Assembly (NCBI GenBank): GCA_900770185.1
Contig: CAAGJM010000035.1
Coordinates: 174,517-238,516, forward strand
DNA: 64,000 nt
Source: Clostridia bacterium
GTDB lineage: Bacteria > Bacillota > Clostridia > Christensenellales > Borkfalkiaceae
Direction of reading: 5' to 3'
Part shown: piece by piece, positions 55,187 through 64,000 of the stretch
How positions within the stretch are numbered: the stretch's first letter is position 1
How the letters are laid out: each line of letters begins with the position of its first letter
Notes under the pieces: model-generated
Told to the model about the DNA's origin: nothing
Databases searched by the model: none
Seen by the model: the letters and a program-made list of their open reading frames with translations, nothing else
Program-made: the position numbers and the translations under genes

Positions 55187-55981
55187 TTAGCCTTCGCGCT
55201 GATTTTCAATATAACTATACCCCGTGTTAATAAACGCAACTTGTTTGAAGTCCTCATAATTTTCGCGAATTATAAAGTCGATATAAGTGGAAATTACGTT
55301 TGCGGTGTACAAATACCCCATTGCGTTAAGATGCCCGCCGAGAAAATACATACTTATAAACTTTTCGTCGTAAACCTCGCCGTCGGCGCGTAGGTCGATG
55401 ACGTAGGTATACGGAAAAAGTTTTGCGAACTTATGTAAAATTTCAGCCATTTTATCGTAAATTTTTACCATTTCAGGCTCGTCGGTGCACATTTTGGGCG
55501 GCGTAACCAGAAAGATTCGGCTTTCGGGGGAAGTTAAGCGCAAACGCTGAATTACTTTCGCGTAATATCCCGCAAAAGTCGCTTTGTTTTCAGCATAATT
55601 TTCAACGCAAACGTCGTCCTCGTCTCCGACGGTGAGTTTACCGTTCAGTATCTCGCTCGCGTCGTTCACGCCGAGCGCGATAATATACGCTTGGCAAGCG
55701 TTTTCTTTATCGTAAACGTGCCGCCACGCGCCGAATAAATCGCTCATTTCGGACGCTTTTAAGCCCCCGCTCGAAAAGTTGCGGACAATCGAGCCGCACT
55801 TTCTTGCGATGAACTGACCCCACGAATATTCGTAAAAATCGTGATAGCCCCGTACTCCGTTTTCGTCCAAACTTTCATGCTCGCCCGAACTTAAACTGTC
55901 GCCGACGCAACCTATCGTTCTGAATATGGCGGTAAAGCCGCCGTCCGTTATTATGTTCTTTAAAGGATTTTTTGTCTCCAT
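55187..55981 (-). CDS. SGNH/GDSL-type hydrolase
   Basis: A 264-residue hydrolase of the SGNH fold. GDSLSSGE with S29, the oxyanion Gly of NFSSGG, GVND, and GGHLNAMG with the catalytic His give the four blocks. There is no signal peptide, so it probably acts in the cytoplasm. It could be an esterase or acetyl-hydrolase for sugars; the substrate is not readable. It follows the acidic protein gene by 14 bp and probably shares its transcript. Confidence 0.85.
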   Translation of the reverse strand: METKNPLKNIITDGGFTAIFRTIGCVGDSLSSGEHESLDENGVRGYHDFYEYSWGQFIARKCGSIVRNFSSGGLKASEMSDLFGAWRHVYDKENACQAYIIALGVNDASEILNGKLTVGDEDDVCVENYAENKATFAGYYAKVIQRLRLTSPESRIFLVTPPKMCTDEPEMVKIYDKMAEILHKFAKLFPYTYVIDLRADGEVYDEKFISMYFLGGHLNAMGYLYTANVISTYIDFIIRENYEDFKQVAFINTGYSYIENQREG

Positions 55982-55995
55982 AAGGAAATCACCTT

Positions 55996-56745
55996 TTAAA
56001 ATAATAGTTGTTTTAGTATTTTCAATTCAAACTCAACCGCCGTTTCGTCGCAAATTATATTTAATAAAATGCCGCGAATCTCGTTAAACACGCCCGAAAC
56101 AAAATCGCTTTGCGCTTTTAATTTAAGCGTTAAACCTAAAAGTACGGGAATGTAGTTTGCTGCCGATTGATTGAGCTCGCCAAAATCTTTGTTTACGTTA
56201 AACGCTCGTTTAAAATCTTCGATTTTGCCTGCGTTTTTACACTTTGCCGCAATAAAGAGCAGTAGGTCTGCGAGGGTTTGCCGCGCCGTAACGAATACGC
56301 CCGAATAGTTATCGAACACGTCTTTGAAAATTTTGAACGTAAATTTTTCAAGGCGGTCAAAACCTTCGGTTGCCGCTTTGAAACGCATAAGCTCGTCGTC
56401 GATTATCGAAACGCTTTCTTCCGCCGTTTCCGATTGCCGTTCGACGGGCTCTGCGGCGGGGTCTTTAACGGGTTCGATAATTTCGGGTTCGATTGTCGTT
56501 TCGTCCGCGTCAGGCTCTGTATTCGCTTCGTCTGCAACGGTAAGGTCTGATTCAGGTTCCGCGTTCGCTTCCGCGAGATTCTTCGCTTCGCTCGGAATGA
56601 CAGAGGGTTCGACCGTTTCAAGTACCGCGTTCGCTTCCGCGAGATTCTTCGCTTCGCTCGGAATGACAGATGGCTCGATTATTTCAGGTTCTTCAAGCGT
56701 TTTGACGGGTGCAGATAATGATTTATTGCCGCTAACGCCTGGCAC
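55996..56745 (-). CDS. Acidic protein of unknown function with a repeat-derived N-terminal part
   Basis: Not recognised. The 249-residue frame starts with GTG at 56745 and overlaps the end of the topoisomerase A gene by 14 bp. Residues 1-110 are acidic, Glu/Pro/Ala/Ser-rich and contain [13 protein letters not shown] twice, 22 residues apart, encoded by a direct DNA repeat at 56561-56670. Residues 110-249 are helical and include two strongly hydrophobic stretches (about 150-165 and 205-215), without a clear membrane segment. A later start is possible because the first 110 residues are low-complexity. Neighbours are the SGNH hydrolase (14 bp downstream) and the topoisomerase pair. Confidence 0.6.
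   Translation of the reverse strand: MPGVSGNKSLSAPVKTLEEPEIIEPSVIPSEAKNLAEANAVLETVEPSVIPSEAKNLAEANAEPESDLTVADEANTEPDADETTIEPEIIEPVKDPAAEPVERQSETAEESVSIIDDELMRFKAATEGFDRLEKFTFKIFKDVFDNYSGVFVTARQTLADLLLFIAAKCKNAGKIEDFKRAFNVNKDFGELNQSAANYIPVLLGLTLKLKAQSDFVSGVFNEIRGILLNIICDETAVEFELKILKQLLF
56561..56670 (-). repeat. 66-bp direct repeat inside a coding region
   Basis: Two copies (from 56561 and 56627) of a unit whose core is CGCTTCCGCGAGATTCTTCG, followed by CTTCGCTCGGAATGACAGA. The core is close to the CGCTTCCGCGAGATATTTCG block of the 130-bp array at 14934-15595. In the coding frame each copy reads [13 protein letters not shown]. Confidence 0.9.
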
Positions 56746-59179
56746 AGTAGACGGTTAGAGGCTGACACGGCCCTATTTTCGCTACCGTTCTGCCCTTACT
56801 CGTCCTGTCTTCAACGGGAATATCGTCTGCTTCGACGTGGTAGATTATACCTATCCTGTCTACGACCGTGTAAATACACCTTTCCGCCTGAGAACGCACT
56901 CCCGCATAGACTACGCACTCGTTGTTTTCAGCCTTACCGAGTTCCGCTATTTTAACGCCTTTTCTCGCGCGGGCGGTCTTCGGAATCGTTCCGACCATAA
57001 CCCGCTTAAACGTTCCGAAACTCGTTACTATCACCGCTTCCGTTTCCGTATCGTCTTGAACCTGCGCGGCAAAAATTACCTTATCGCCGTCCGCAACGTC
57101 CATACCCGCAACGCCGCCCGCAGCCTTTCCTTGCTCGGATACGGTGTTGACGCACCTTAAACACATGCCTTTTTCGGTTATAAACAATAAGTCGGCGTCT
57201 TTCTGCACTATTTCAGCCGCGATAACTTCGTCGCCGTCCTTTAACTTTATGGCGACGGTTACGTCACCGCGCATAACGGTGAATTCTTTAAAGTCGGTTA
57301 TTTTAGACACCCCACAGCGGGTGAAAATTATAACTTTGCCGCTCTCTTTCCCCTCTTTAAATGAGAAGAACTGCACGGGCGTTTCGCCCTTAGGCGCGGT
57401 TTTTATAAGTTGTTCGAACAAAACGCCGCCCTGCGTCGCGCCGTGCGCTTCGGGCACCCTGTCTAAACCTATGCGATAGACGTTGCCGAAGTTGGTGAAG
57501 GCGTAAACGACTTCGTCGGAACTGACTTTATTGAACAACGTAAACGACTCTTCGACCGACGGCGTATCCGATTTGCTGCGCGAAAAGCTCATCACTTTAA
57601 CTTTTCTGATAAGCCCTTTTCCGCTTAAACCGAACACGTAATTTTCGACTTCTTTCGCGTTTTCCGCGCTTTTTTTAGAGCCGCTTTCTTTAATCGGCTC
57701 GAAGTCTTTCAAAACCACGCTGTGGCGGGGCGATTTATACGCTTTTTTAACGCCGTTAAGTTCGTCTATAACGACTTCGGTCAACCGTTTTTTACTGTCA
57801 ACTATCTCTTGCAAATTCTTAATGAGTTGTTTTAAACTTTCAAGCTCGTCTTTAAGCGCGTCGATTTCTAAGCGAGTCAAACGGGCAAGTTTCAAATCTA
57901 AAATTGCCTGCGCCTGCGCTTCGGATAAATCGAACTCTTTGCGCAAATTCTGGCGAGCGGTGGGGGTATCGGGGGAAGCCTTGATTATTTTAATGACTTT
58001 GTCGATATTCGTAACCGCGATTATAAGCCCGCAAACTATTTCGTAACGCGCTTTTGCCTTGTTTAGGTCATACTTTGTACGGCGTAGCACGACTTGCTTT
58101 TGATATTCGGTGTAATATCTTAAAATTTCAAGCAAACCGAGCTGCTTGGGCTTGCCGTCGGCAATCATAACCATATTGATGCCGAAACTTATCTGCAAAT
58201 TGGTATCCTTAAAAAGGGCGGTTAAAACCTTTGAGGGGTTCACGTCTTTTTTAAGCTTTATCGCGATGCGCATGCCGTGACGGTCGCTTTCGTCGACCAC
58301 GTCTTGTATACCGACGTACGCGTCGCGCTTTTCTTCCATAAGTTGCCCTATTTTTTGGATAGTGGCGGATTTATTCACCTGATAAGGTATTTCGCTTATT
58401 ATAATGGTCGTCTTTCCGTTCGGTTCTTTTTCAACCGAATAACTCGACCTTATCATAATTTTGCCCTTGCCCGTTTCGTAGGCTTTGACGAGTTCGTCGC
58501 CCGTTATGACCTGTCCGCCGGTAGGAAAGTCGGGCCCCTTAATGATTTGCATCATTTCCGCTAAGCGAATTTTGGGATTTTTAAGGTAGGCGACCGCACC
58601 GTCGATAGTTTCGCCTAAGTTGTGCGGCGGAATGTTCGTTGCGAGGCCTACGGCTATACCCATGCCGCCGTTTACCAGAATGTTGGGGAAGCGGCTGGGG
58701 AGAGTTTTAGGCTCGTGTAAAGAATCGTCGTAGTTGTTGACCATGTCGACGGTGTCTTTATCGAGGTCTTTAAGCATTTCGAGCGCAAGACTGTTAAGGC
58801 GGGCTTCGGTGTAACGCATTGCCGCCGCCCCGTCGCCGTCAACGGAGCCGTAGTTGCCCTGCCCGTCGACGAGCGTTCTGCCCATGTTGAAGGGCTGAGC
58901 CATTCTGACCATAGCGTCGTAAACGGAACTGTCGCCGTGGGGGTGGTATTTCGCCAAGCACTCGCCGACCACTTTCGCGCTCTTTTTATACGGCTTATCG
59001 GGGGTCAAACCCAAATCGTACATAGCGTACAAAATGCGGCGCTGAACGGGTTTTAAACCGTCCTCGACGCGCGGAAGGGCACGGTTTAAAATTACGTCTT
59101 CCGCAAAAGGAATCATCGAATTGTGAAGAACGTCTTCGATGTTAGTTACAATTACGTTGTTTTTATTTTCGCTATCCAT
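56732..59179 (-). CDS. gyrA: Type IIA DNA topoisomerase subunit A (DNA gyrase / topoisomerase IV)
   Basis: Cuts and rejoins DNA with the B subunit. In 815 residues: [31 protein letters not shown] (the quinolone region), the catalytic Tyr in [11 protein letters not shown], the tower and coiled-coil parts, and a C-terminal six-bladed propeller region (about 500-815). I see no GyrA box (QRRGGKG type) in the propeller, which points to a ParC-like enzyme or an unusual gyrase; the symbol is therefore provisional. The B-subunit gene is 2 bp upstream. It ends inside the start of the acidic protein gene. Confidence 0.88.
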   Translation of the reverse strand: MDSENKNNVIVTNIEDVLHNSMIPFAEDVILNRALPRVEDGLKPVQRRILYAMYDLGLTPDKPYKKSAKVVGECLAKYHPHGDSSVYDAMVRMAQPFNMGRTLVDGQGNYGSVDGDGAAAMRYTEARLNSLALEMLKDLDKDTVDMVNNYDDSLHEPKTLPSRFPNILVNGGMGIAVGLATNIPPHNLGETIDGAVAYLKNPKIRLAEMMQIIKGPDFPTGGQVITGDELVKAYETGKGKIMIRSSYSVEKEPNGKTTIIISEIPYQVNKSATIQKIGQLMEEKRDAYVGIQDVVDESDRHGMRIAIKLKKDVNPSKVLTALFKDTNLQISFGINMVMIADGKPKQLGLLEILRYYTEYQKQVVLRRTKYDLNKAKARYEIVCGLIIAVTNIDKVIKIIKASPDTPTARQNLRKEFDLSEAQAQAILDLKLARLTRLEIDALKDELESLKQLIKNLQEIVDSKKRLTEVVIDELNGVKKAYKSPRHSVVLKDFEPIKESGSKKSAENAKEVENYVFGLSGKGLIRKVKVMSFSRSKSDTPSVEESFTLFNKVSSDEVVYAFTNFGNVYRIGLDRVPEAHGATQGGVLFEQLIKTAPKGETPVQFFSFKEGKESGKVIIFTRCGVSKITDFKEFTVMRGDVTVAIKLKDGDEVIAAEIVQKDADLLFITEKGMCLRCVNTVSEQGKAAGGVAGMDVADGDKVIFAAQVQDDTETEAVIVTSFGTFKRVMVGTIPKTARARKGVKIAELGKAENNECVVYAGVRSQAERCIYTVVDRIGIIYHVEADDIPVEDRTSKGRTVAKIGPCQPLTVYCARR

Positions 59180-59181
59180 CT

Positions 59182-61143
59182 TTATTCGTCCTTACCTTTT
59201 ATTTCAAACTCGTCGGTTTTGTTGAAGTTTGCGTATTCCTGAATGTATTTTTTGCGCTCTTCGACGTCGTCGCCCATAAGGGTGGTAATCAGGCGTTCGG
59301 CTTCTGCCGCCTCGTCGACGCTTACTTGCATAAGCATGCGGTGGTCGGGGCTTAAAGTAGTTTCCCAAAGCTGGTCCGGGTTCATTTCGCCTAAGCCTTT
59401 GTAACGCTGAATTTGCGCGCCTCTGCCCACTTTTTGGAGGGCTTTTTGTCTTTCCGCTTCGTCGTACGCGTACTCGACCACGTCTTTTTTATAAACCTTA
59501 TAAAGCGGCGGCATGCCGATATAGACGTGACCCGTCGTAATAAGCTCTTTCATGTACCTGAAAAAGAAAGTCAAAAGTATCGCCCTTATGTGGTAGCCGT
59601 CTACGTCCGCATCCGATAAAATTATTACTTTATCGTACTTTAAGCCGCTTAAATCGAAATCCTGCCCGATGCCGGTGCCAAGCGCGGATATAATCATTTT
59701 GATTTCTTCGTTCTTTAATATTTCGAGGAGCGACTTCTTTTCGCTGTTAAGCGGTTTACCGCGTAGCGGTAAAATTGCCTGATGCTTTCTGTCTCTGCCG
59801 CTTTTTGCGCTACCGCCCGCCGAATCGCCCTCGACGATGAATATTTCGTTGAGCGACGCGTCGCGCCCCGAGCAGCCCGCAAGTTTACCCATAAGCCGAG
59901 TGCTGTCCGCGCCCGATTTTGCCCTGTTTAATTCTTTGGTCTTTTTAACCGCTTCGCGCTCTTTAGCGGATTGCACCGCCTTTTCGATAATACCGTCGAA
60001 GTTTTTGGCAAGTTTTTTGTTTTTGCCCGCTTCCGTCAACCCTTCGTAAGTGGCCGTTTCGACCGCGGGGCGAACTTCGGGATTGCCGAGCTTACCCTTA
60101 GTCTGCCCCTCGAATTCGGCGTTTTTGATTTTTACGACTATTACTGCGGTTATGCCTACGCGAAAGTCTTCGCCGTTAAAGTTGACGCCTTTACACTTAG
60201 ACGAATTCTCTTTAGCGTAATCGTTAAAAAATTTGGTTACGCCGCTTTTAAAGCCGACGTCGTGCGTGCCGCCGTCGGGAGTGGGGATATTGTTTACGAA
60301 CGAAAAAACGTTTTCGCTGTAACCGTCGGTATGCTGCATGGCAACTTCGACGATAGTGTCGTCTTTTTGCGCGGTAAAATGGAAGGGGTCGGGATACAAA
60401 ACGTTTTTGCCCTTGTTTATATAGCGGACGTAATCGCTTATGCCGCCGTCGGAACAATATAATTTTTCTTCCGCCTGAGGGTCCTTTCTTAAATCTTTAA
60501 AGTAAAGTTTAAGCCCTTTATTCAAAAACGAAGTTTCCCTTAACCTTGCTATAATCGTTTCTGCGTTAAAATCGACCGTTTCAAAAACCGTTGCGTCGGG
60601 TTTAAACCTTACGAAAGTGCCGTGTTTAAAGGTTTTTATGCCCGTGTTGAAAAGCGGAGCTTTCGGAACGCCCGACAAAACTTTATTCTGCGATTTATCG
60701 AAGTAAGACGAAAATTCCATTCCGTAAATGGTTTTGTTGTAAACTTCGACTTTAAGCCATTCGGAAAGCGCGTTCGTGACCGACGCGCCTACGCCGTGCA
60801 AACCGCCCGAATAAGAATAGTTATCGTTATTGAACTTGCCGCCCGCGTGAAGTTGGGTAAAAATAACTTCTACGCCGCTGACGCCCGCTTCGGGGTGAAC
60901 GTCGACGGGCATGCCGCGCCCGTCGTCTTCAACGGACGCGCTTCCGTCGGGATATAAAGTTACGCGGACGGAAGTTGCGTATCCGTTAGCCGCTTCGTCG
61001 ACGGAGTTGTCGATAATTTCCCATAAAATGTGGTGAAGCCCTTTTACGCCGGTGCTTCCGATATACATGCCGGGGCGGGCGCGCACCGCTTCTAACCCCT
61101 TTAAAATTTTAATATCTTCCGAACTATACGAATTCTTAGACAA
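59182..61143 (-). CDS. gyrB: Type IIA DNA topoisomerase subunit B (DNA gyrase / topoisomerase IV)
   Basis: ATPase subunit. The 653 residues contain the GHKL ATP site ([33 protein letters not shown]), the transducer with [11 protein letters not shown], and the TOPRIM part ([30 protein letters not shown]) followed by [18 protein letters not shown]. The length fits gyrase B or ParE of Firmicutes. Motifs do not decide between the two. It heads the pair with the A subunit downstream and lies after proC on the same strand, separated by a hairpin. Confidence 0.88.
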   Translation of the reverse strand: MSKNSYSSEDIKILKGLEAVRARPGMYIGSTGVKGLHHILWEIIDNSVDEAANGYATSVRVTLYPDGSASVEDDGRGMPVDVHPEAGVSGVEVIFTQLHAGGKFNNDNYSYSGGLHGVGASVTNALSEWLKVEVYNKTIYGMEFSSYFDKSQNKVLSGVPKAPLFNTGIKTFKHGTFVRFKPDATVFETVDFNAETIIARLRETSFLNKGLKLYFKDLRKDPQAEEKLYCSDGGISDYVRYINKGKNVLYPDPFHFTAQKDDTIVEVAMQHTDGYSENVFSFVNNIPTPDGGTHDVGFKSGVTKFFNDYAKENSSKCKGVNFNGEDFRVGITAVIVVKIKNAEFEGQTKGKLGNPEVRPAVETATYEGLTEAGKNKKLAKNFDGIIEKAVQSAKEREAVKKTKELNRAKSGADSTRLMGKLAGCSGRDASLNEIFIVEGDSAGGSAKSGRDRKHQAILPLRGKPLNSEKKSLLEILKNEEIKMIISALGTGIGQDFDLSGLKYDKVIILSDADVDGYHIRAILLTFFFRYMKELITTGHVYIGMPPLYKVYKKDVVEYAYDEAERQKALQKVGRGAQIQRYKGLGEMNPDQLWETTLSPDHRMLMQVSVDEAAEAERLITTLMGDDVEERKKYIQEYANFNKTDEFEIKGKDE

Positions 61144-61176
61144 AATTTTCTCCTTTCGTTAAAACAAATTTCGTTA

Positions 61177-61212
61177 AGCGTTTTCGGCGTTTAAACCGCC
61201 GCGTAAAACGCT
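61177..61212 (-). terminator. Hairpin between proC and the topoisomerase B gene
   Basis: AGCGTTTT-CGGCG pairs with CGCCG-CG-TAAAACGCT with small mismatches. On the minus strand it lies just after the proC stop. T content after it is modest, so termination may be partial. Confidence 0.5.
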
Positions 61213-61213
61213 A

Positions 61214-62017
61214 TTATTTTTTTGATTTCATTGCGAGCGTTTTATTGTACGCCGCGACGACTGCGTTCATCACCGCGTTTTTAAAACCGCCCTTTTCCAA
61301 GGCATGCACGCCTTCGACCGTCGTTCCGCCGGGACTCATGACTTCGTCTTTTAAAATCTGCGGATGAACGCCGCTATATAGCGCGAGTTCCGCCGCCCCC
61401 GCAACGGTTTGCTCGGCAAATTCAAGCGCGTCGGCTTTTTTAAGCCCGCACTCGACCCCCGCCGTCGCCAAAGCATCGATAAACTCGTACACAAACGCAG
61501 GCCCCGACCCCGCAAGCGCGCCGATAGCGTCTATTTTATTTTCTTCCACTTCCGCTAAAACGCCCGCGTATCCGAGTACTTTTTTAAACTCTGTTTTTAC
61601 GTTTTCCGTAACCTGCCGAGAGCAAGTAAACGGCACCGTTCCTTTACCGATTTTAACGGGCGTGTTGGGCATAATGCGAATTACGGGCGCGCTAAAATCA
61701 AGCGCGGATAAAACGTCCGCTATTTCAACGCCCGCCGCCATGGTAACGAGCGTAAAATCGCTTCTGTTCTTTAAAATATCCGCCGCATCCGCAACGACTT
61801 TTTTTATTAAATAAGGCTTAACGCCCAAAAATATAAAGTCGCAAGTCTTATAAATTTCATTGTTTAAAGCGGCTTTTACGCCCAACTTTTCGGCGTGGCG
61901 CTTCGCGCTTTCTATGCTCGACGCGGATACGAAAACATCGTCTTTACCGACCGCTTTTTTCGCCGCTTCCGCAAGCGCGCCGCCCATATTGCCCGCGCCT
62001 ATAAAACCGACCTTCAT
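61214..62017 (-). CDS. proC: Pyrroline-5-carboxylate reductase
   Basis: Last step of proline synthesis. From the ATG at 62017 (GAAGGAGAGATT before it), 267 residues: Rossmann start VGFIGAGNMGGAL, VIRIMPNTPV, and the C-terminal signature DEVMSPGGTTVEGVHALEKGG. A longer frame to 62068 has no support. Downstream of proA by about 70 bp on the same strand, forming proB-proA-proC. Confidence 0.96.
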   Translation of the reverse strand: MKVGFIGAGNMGGALAEAAKKAVGKDDVFVSASSIESAKRHAEKLGVKAALNNEIYKTCDFIFLGVKPYLIKKVVADAADILKNRSDFTLVTMAAGVEIADVLSALDFSAPVIRIMPNTPVKIGKGTVPFTCSRQVTENVKTEFKKVLGYAGVLAEVEENKIDAIGALAGSGPAFVYEFIDALATAGVECGLKKADALEFAEQTVAGAAELALYSGVHPQILKDEVMSPGGTTVEGVHALEKGGFKNAVMNAVVAAYNKTLAMKSKK

Positions 62018-62088
62018 AATCTCTCCTTCGCCGCCGGATAAGCGGCCCGATATAAACCTTAGCCGCAAAAACGCGGCTTTAAATCGAA

Positions 62089-63351
62089 TTATCTTATATG
62101 CCCGTCGCCCGTTACGATAAATTTATACGTCGTAAGCGCGGTTAAACCCATAGGCCCGCGGGCGTGCAGTTTTTGTGTGGATATACCCATTTCGCACCCC
62201 AAGCCGAAAACTCCGCCGTCGGTAAAACGGGTGCTTGCGTTCACGTACACCGCCGCACTATCGACGTTAGCCGTAAAATACGCGATATTTTCTTTATTAT
62301 TGCTTAAAATCGCGTCGCTATGCTTCGTGGAGTGCGCGGCGATATGCTCAACCGCCTCTTTAACCCCGCCGACCACTTTGACGGCGAGAATGTAATTTAA
62401 AAACTCGGTATCGAAGTCTTTATCCCCCGCCGCTTCCGCTTCGGGCAGAATTTCGTGCGAGAGTTCGTCGCACTTAAAAGTAACGATGGGTTTGTTTTCC
62501 TTAGCGCGCCCGCTTGTGAGCCTTTTATAAAGCGCAGGCAGAAACTTATCCGCTATGTTCTTATGAACGAGCAACACTTCTTCCGCATTGCATACCGACG
62601 GGCGGGAAGCTTTTGCGTTTTCGATAACTTTAATCGCTTTATCGAGGTCTGCGGTTTCGTCAACGAAAATATGGCAAATGCCCGTGCCCGTTTCTATCAC
62701 GGGAACGGTGGCGTTTTCGACGCAGGCTTTAATAAGCCCCGCCCCGCCGCGCGGAATAAGCAAATCCACAAGACCTTTCGCACGCATAATTTCGTTCGCG
62801 CTGTCTCTTGACGTATCTTCGATAAAGTTTATAAGATTTTCGTCTTCGCCCGCTTTTTTAAGCCCTTTGCGAAGCGCCTTTACTATTTCGTAAGAGGAAT
62901 TGAAAGCTTCCTTTCCTCCCCTTAAAACGCTGACGTTGCCGCTTTTTAAACAAAGTGCGGCGGCGTCCGACGTAACGTTCGGGCGGCTTTCGTAAATTAT
63001 CGCCACAACGCCGAGCGGAACGCGCACTTTTTTAATATCAAGCCCGTTTTCGGCCGTCGTATGCTCAATAACTTCGCCGACGGGGTCTTTTAAAGATATA
63101 AGCGCGGTTATACCGTCCGCCATACCCCTGATTCGCTCTTCGCTCAGCGACAAGCGGTCGATCATAACGTCGGTTAAAACCCCGCGGGAACGCTCGACGT
63201 CGATTTTGTTCGCCTTTAAAATTTCGCCTGCGCTCTCGATTAAACTTTCCGCCATAAATTTAAGGGCGGCGTTTTTACGCGCGGAGGTAAGTTCGTTTAT
63301 TTTCAGCGACGCTGTTTTCGCGTCGTTCAAAACGTTAGCGGTTGACTTCAT
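62089..63351 (-). CDS. proA: Glutamate-5-semialdehyde dehydrogenase (gamma-glutamyl phosphate reductase)
   Basis: Reduces gamma-glutamyl phosphate to glutamate semialdehyde. The 420-residue aldehyde-dehydrogenase-fold protein has VPLGVVAIIYESRPNVT, LIPRGGAGLI, the nucleophilic Cys in ASRPSVCNAEEVLL, and the ProA end GPMGLTALTTYKFIVTGDG. Start ATG at 63351, 15 bp after proB. Confidence 0.97.
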   Translation of the reverse strand: MKSTANVLNDAKTASLKINELTSARKNAALKFMAESLIESAGEILKANKIDVERSRGVLTDVMIDRLSLSEERIRGMADGITALISLKDPVGEVIEHTTAENGLDIKKVRVPLGVVAIIYESRPNVTSDAAALCLKSGNVSVLRGGKEAFNSSYEIVKALRKGLKKAGEDENLINFIEDTSRDSANEIMRAKGLVDLLIPRGGAGLIKACVENATVPVIETGTGICHIFVDETADLDKAIKVIENAKASRPSVCNAEEVLLVHKNIADKFLPALYKRLTSGRAKENKPIVTFKCDELSHEILPEAEAAGDKDFDTEFLNYILAVKVVGGVKEAVEHIAAHSTKHSDAILSNNKENIAYFTANVDSAAVYVNASTRFTDGGVFGLGCEMGISTQKLHARGPMGLTALTTYKFIVTGDGHIR

Positions 63352-63366
63352 TTATTTCACCTTTCA

Positions 63367-64000
63367 TTAAGCTTTCTTAAAGCGGGTTCCGACCGGCTTT
63401 CCGTCCACAACGTCGTATATAAGCGACGGGTTCGCGCCGTTTGCAATAACCATTTCAACCCCGTTACTCATGCAAAGTTTTGCGGCGCCGAGTTTGGTCT
63501 TCATTCCGCCGGTGCCGCGGCTCGTCCCCTTGCCGCCGCCGAGACTTTCGATATTTTCGTCGATTTCGGTAATTTCGGGAATAAGTTTTGCAGTTTTGTC
63601 AAGGTGCGGGTCGCCCGTATAAAACCCGTCTATATCCGACAATAAAATCAGCATATCCGCTTTGACGCTGACCGCAACGAGCGCGCCGAGCGTATCGTTA
63701 TCGCTCAAAGATATTTCGTCGGTGCTGACGGTGTCGTTTTCGTTTATAATCGGCAAAACGCCCAAGTCTAAAAGCTTACCGAGCGTGTTGCTGAAATTTT
63801 GGTGGCGTTTTTCGTCGCGCATGTCCTCGCCCGTCAACAAAAGTTGCGCCACGGTGTGGTTATATTCGGCAAACAACCTGTCGTAAACGTACATAAGTTC
63901 GCACTGACCGACCGCCGCCGCGGCTTGTTTGCCCGTAACGTCTTCGGGGCGGCTTTTAAGCCCCAACTTTCCTACGCCCATCGCAATCGCGCCCGAAGAA
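63367..64000 (-). CDS. proB: Glutamate 5-kinase, 5' end cut by window
   Basis: First step of proline synthesis. The frame is open to the window end, where it reads SSGAIAMGVGKLGL, the ATP-site strand of the amino-acid kinase fold. INENDTVS and LLSDIDGFYTGDP are substrate and nucleotide motifs, and GTGGMKTKLGAAK is near the end. It stops after GTRFKKA, at the end of the kinase domain, so the C-terminal PUA domain of the longer ProB type is missing. This is the short form of about 260 residues. The N-terminus lies outside. Confidence 0.95.
   Translation of the reverse strand, partial: SSGAIAMGVGKLGLKSRPEDVTGKQAAAAVGQCELMYVYDRLFAEYNHTVAQLLLTGEDMRDEKRHQNFSNTLGKLLDLGVLPIINENDTVSTDEISLSDNDTLGALVAVSVKADMLILLSDIDGFYTGDPHLDKTAKLIPEITEIDENIESLGGGKGTSRGTGGMKTKLGAAKLCMSNGVEMVIANGANPSLIYDVVDGKPVGTRFKKA

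Overview
The window looks like a chromosomal segment of an uncultured, anaerobic, endospore-lineage Firmicute (class Clostridia; order not determinable by reading). The reasons are a Bacillus/Clostridium-type housekeeping block (yicC-rpoZ-priA-def-fmt-rsmB-rlmN-rpe-spoVM), a pcrA-ligA pair, a divergent rpmB/yloU-fakA-recG block, a HydABC-type [FeFe] hydrogenase, TTGACA/TATAAT-like promoters with 17-bp spacing, strong AGGAGG-type ribosome binding sites and many intrinsic terminators. Base composition is moderate, with frequent CG-containing codons. No phage, IS transposase, CRISPR array or rRNA operon was seen.

Layout. 0-4.2 kb: the 3' part of nagB, then gpsA, a DMT-type permease and a PLP-dependent methionine gamma-lyase-like gene on the minus strand. 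4.3-18 kb, minus strand: the housekeeping block, ending in a 27-codon gene (4362-4445) that I read as spoVM, with ligA and pcrA upstream. ligA and pcrA are separated by five tandem copies of a 130-bp repeat. 18-32.5 kb, plus strand: a lipid locus with a TetR-type regulator, a two-gene 2-hydroxyacyl-CoA-dehydratase/activase-like system, plsY, then a compact fatty-acid operon (acpP, a fused two-domain ketosynthase, fabG, fabZ, fabD, accD, accA, a flavoprotein, plsX). 32.5-37.4 kb: three tRNA genes, a GH2 glycosidase, rmuC and two unusual repeat regions. 37.5-42.7 kb: recG, fakA, yloU and the divergent rpmB and hpt. 42.7-50.3 kb: a sugar/envelope region with araC-eamA divergent from a GH4 glycosidase, a large esterase lipoprotein and a CapA-like phosphatase. 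50.3-51 kb: tRNA-Pro and tRNA-Thr next to a duplicated unit with variable hairpins. 51-64 kb, minus strand: hydCBA, an SGNH hydrolase, an acidic protein of unknown function, a type IIA topoisomerase pair, and proB-proA-proC, with proB cut by the window end.

How the parts fit. AccA/AccD, FabD, the ketosynthase fusion, FabG, FabZ and ACP make acyl-ACP. PlsX, PlsY, GpsA and FakA link acyl groups to phosphatidic acid. The most interesting point is the operon content. It has no FabH, no recognisable enoyl-ACP reductase and no AccB/AccC, while the second ketosynthase domain has Gln in place of the nucleophilic Cys, as in polyketide chain-length factors and KSQ decarboxylases. Upstream lie two ATP-driven activase-type iron-sulfur domains fused in one protein plus a dehydratase-like partner. 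Similar 17-bp dyads (TGTACT-N5-(A/G)(G/T)(T)ACA) precede both this pair and acpP, suggesting shared control by the TetR-type protein.

Other notable points are three unrelated tandem-repeat regions beside genes or tRNAs, duplicated 3' ends of two tRNA genes, and a dispersed repeat that has become part of a protein-coding sequence. All calls were made by reading; no database search was run.
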